A DNA stretch of 53,480 bases, taken from positions 1 to 53,480 of the forward strand of contig JAOAPH010000066.1 in assembly GCA_025462835.1 (NCBI GenBank), written 5' to 3'. Positions 51,763 through 53,480 of the stretch are shown in pieces; the stretch's first letter is position 1, and the number at the start of each line of letters is the position of its first letter. Below the pieces are notes generated by a model. It saw nothing but the letters and a program-made list of their open reading frames with translations, was not told the DNA's origin and ran no database searches. The DNA is from Candidatus Angelobacter sp. (GTDB lineage: Bacteria > Acidobacteriota > Terriglobia > Terriglobales > Acidobacteriaceae). The position numbers were made by a program, and so were the translations under genes.

Positions 51763-53480
51763 TTATGCGCTGGCGCGCTGTGCTTCCTCGCCGAATTTGA
51801 CTGACACGACTTTCGAGACGCCGGGCTCCTGCATAGTCACGCCATACATCACCGGGGCCGCGCTCATTGTCCGCTTGCTGTGAGTGATGAGGATGAACTG
51901 TGTTTGCGCGCTCATCTCCCGCACCAGGTCAGCGAAGCGTCCGACGTTGGCTTCATCGAGCGGAGCGTCGACTTCGTCCAGGATGCAGAACGGGCTCGGC
52001 TGATATTGGAAGATACCCACCAGCAGCGACAACGCCGTGAGCGCTTTCTCTCCGCCGGAAAGCAGCAGCACGTTTTGCAGCTTCTTTCCCGGAGGTGAAG
52101 CGACAATGTCAATCCCGCTCTCGGCAGAGTTCTCCTCATCAGTAAGCCGCATGAAGCCTTGACCGCCTCCAAAGAGCTTCGAGAACGTCCGCTGGAAATT
52201 CTCGTTGATGATGTGGAAGGCTTCCTCGAACTTCTGCCGCGAGATCACGTCGATCTCTTTGATCGTGTTATGCGTGTTCTCGATGGAGTCGAGCAGGTCC
52301 TTGCGCTGCGTTTCCAGGAACTCATGCCGCTGCGCGGTTTCCTTGTATTCCTCCAGAGCCATCATGTTCACCGGCCCCATGGCGTCGAGACGAGTGCGCA
52401 TCTCGCGGTAAGCGACATCTTCTGTGGCCAGTAATTCACCGTCGACCAGCACAATCGACACGTCAGCGCGCAGTTCATCGGCATTGATGCCTAGCTCGTT
52501 CAAGCAGGTCTCGCCCATGTAGGCAATATCCGACTGCAACTTGGCAGCGATGGCGGCGAGTTCACCTCGGCGGTCGCGCGCCGCATCAAGCTCATGACGA
52601 GCTTCCTTCAATTGCTGTTCAATTTCAGCGATCCGCGCCCGCACCTGCTCCGACTCCGTATGAAGTTCGGTCGCGCGCGTTTCGGCTTCTGCGCGCTCCG
52701 CAGTGAGCGCAATTAACCGATCAGCAATCTCCAGATTTTCGCGCTCACGCTGCTCTTTCTCGGCAATCGCGGCGGCAATCTGGCCCTTCAGACTTTCGAC
52801 ACGCGACGAGACTTCCGCCGCCAAAGATTCAATACGTTGCAGGGAAGACGCTGCCGAGCGTCGCCGCTCCTCGAGAGCCGCCAGTTTGGCCGACATCTCC
52901 GCCGCAGTCTGCGCCGCTGTCTCACGCGACGCCTTTAGCTGCATCGCGCTTTCTTGCATTGCCGCGATCTCTGCTTCCGCCTGTGCGCGGCGGCCTTCCT
53001 GAGCATCCAGTTCCTCACGTTTTTCGGCGACGGCAGTTTCTTTCTCAGCACGCTGCGCGCGAACGCGATCGATCTCAACCCGATAAGAATTCAATCGCTG
53101 CTCCGTACGGGCGATTTCTGACTCCATCTGTTTGAGCGCATGCCCGTGTGTCATCGCCTGCTTCTCAGCCTCGCGCAGCTCGGCCTCGAGACGTGTGAGC
53201 AGGGTAGTGAGTTCGTTCAGCTCATGGCCGAGCGTCTGAATGCGTCCTTCCGCAGCGCGCATCTCCAATTCCAGTTCGCCCATCACCTTGAGCACGTCGC
53301 GGAGCTCGCGCTTCATTGAGAGCGGACCTTCGCTGCGCTGCTTCCCGCCAGTAACAGTTACGTTGTGGAAGGTCTCGCCAGTGGGCGCGAGATAGAATGC
53401 GTCAGGATTTTCAAGAGCCAACTCACGCGCGAGCGCTGCGTCTGGCGCAATGTATCCTCCGCGCAACTTGGGGAGGATTA
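51763..53480 (-). CDS. smc: chromosome segregation protein SMC, C-terminal half (cut by window edge)
   Basis: The last 570 or so residues of SMC. The partial chain opens in the hinge end (LRGGYIAPDAALARELALE), followed by about 330 residues of charged coiled coil rich in A, E, R and Q, and the C-terminal ATPase half with the signature LSGGEKALTALSLLVGIF and Walker B CILDEVDAPLDEANV. The frame is open to the window edge, so the N-terminal ATPase half and first coil lie beyond it. SMC forms rings with ScpA and ScpB that compact and segregate the chromosome. Confidence 0.95.
   Translation of the reverse strand, partial: ILPKLRGGYIAPDAALARELALENPDAFYLAPTGETFHNVTVTGGKQRSEGPLSMKRELRDVLKVMGELELEMRAAEGRIQTLGHELNELTTLLTRLEAELREAEKQAMTHGHALKQMESEIARTEQRLNSYRVEIDRVRAQRAEKETAVAEKREELDAQEGRRAQAEAEIAAMQESAMQLKASRETAAQTAAEMSAKLAALEERRRSAASSLQRIESLAAEVSSRVESLKGQIAAAIAEKEQRERENLEIADRLIALTAERAEAETRATELHTESEQVRARIAEIEQQLKEARHELDAARDRRGELAAIAAKLQSDIAYMGETCLNELGINADELRADVSIVLVDGELLATEDVAYREMRTRLDAMGPVNMMALEEYKETAQRHEFLETQRKDLLDSIENTHNTIKEIDVISRQKFEEAFHIINENFQRTFSKLFGGGQGFMRLTDEENSAESGIDIVASPPGKKLQNVLLLSGGEKALTALSLLVGIFQYQPSPFCILDEVDAPLDEANVGRFADLVREMSAQTQFILITHSKRTMSAAPVMYGVTMQEPGVSKVVSVKFGEEAQRASA

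Noticed and set aside
53467-53480. An smc start codon at 53466
   Set aside because: The frame continues to the window edge and the residues belong to the SMC hinge, so the gene is cut by the edge, not started there.

Overview
The window looks like a chromosomal stretch from a GC-rich, Gram-negative soil bacterium, most probably an acidobacterium. This is inferred from several features: a TonB-dependent receptor with an N-terminal carboxypeptidase-regulatory-like domain, a secretin, MgtE_N/NRAMP gene pairing, small palindromes of the type CGGCTTTAGCCG between genes, and a dispersed GAAACGAGAAAC spacer motif. No rRNA is present, so the assignment stays provisional.

Bases 1 to about 4,331 are the right end of an integrated mobile element whose left end lies outside the window. 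It carries a small zinc-ribbon-like protein, a primase-polymerase/ATPase replication protein, a repeat-rich possible origin, an excisionase-like protein and a tyrosine integrase. It abuts the 3' end of an initiator tRNA gene, its probable attachment site. A repeated sequence beginning CTAAGTTGTTGA occurs along the element.

Bases 4,530-12,261 (minus strand) form a six-gene catabolic operon in which every junction overlaps by 1 or 4 bases. It encodes a 2-aminobenzoyl-CoA monooxygenase/reductase, an SDR dehydrogenase, a MarR regulator, an enoyl-CoA hydratase, an acyl-CoA dehydrogenase and an aryl-CoA ligase fused to a Rid domain. The set points to aerobic CoA-dependent anthranilate (2-aminobenzoate) breakdown. 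A perfect 12-bp inverted repeat in front of the operon is the likely MarR operator. A SnoaL-like gene diverges from it and an amino-acid permease lies next to that.

Bases 14,238-23,391 hold a DUF309 gene, two cobalamin riboswitches in tandem before a BtuB-like receptor, an esterase with a MacB-like ABC exporter, and glycogen phosphorylase. Bases 23,392-30,440 hold a complete small transcription unit with an extended Shine-Dalgarno sequence, a probable two-part Mg2+ system (PRC/MgtE_N/CBS protein plus NRAMP-related transporter), a Nudix hydrolase, a cobalamin-binding protein, an IscU-like scaffold lacking one ligand cysteine, and an XdhC/MocA/HAD operon for molybdenum-enzyme maturation.

Bases 30,517-53,480 are mostly housekeeping: M1 aminopeptidase, a CCA-type nucleotidyltransferase with a histone-H1-like tail, dnaE-accA-sugar kinase-CPBP protease-secreted protein-nadE-dsbA-like on the plus strand, a secretin, a fluoride riboswitch with crcB and DUF190, a HAD phosphatase, a Fis-type regulator, cvpA, purC (apparently with a non-AUG start) and the 3' part of smc, cut by the window edge.
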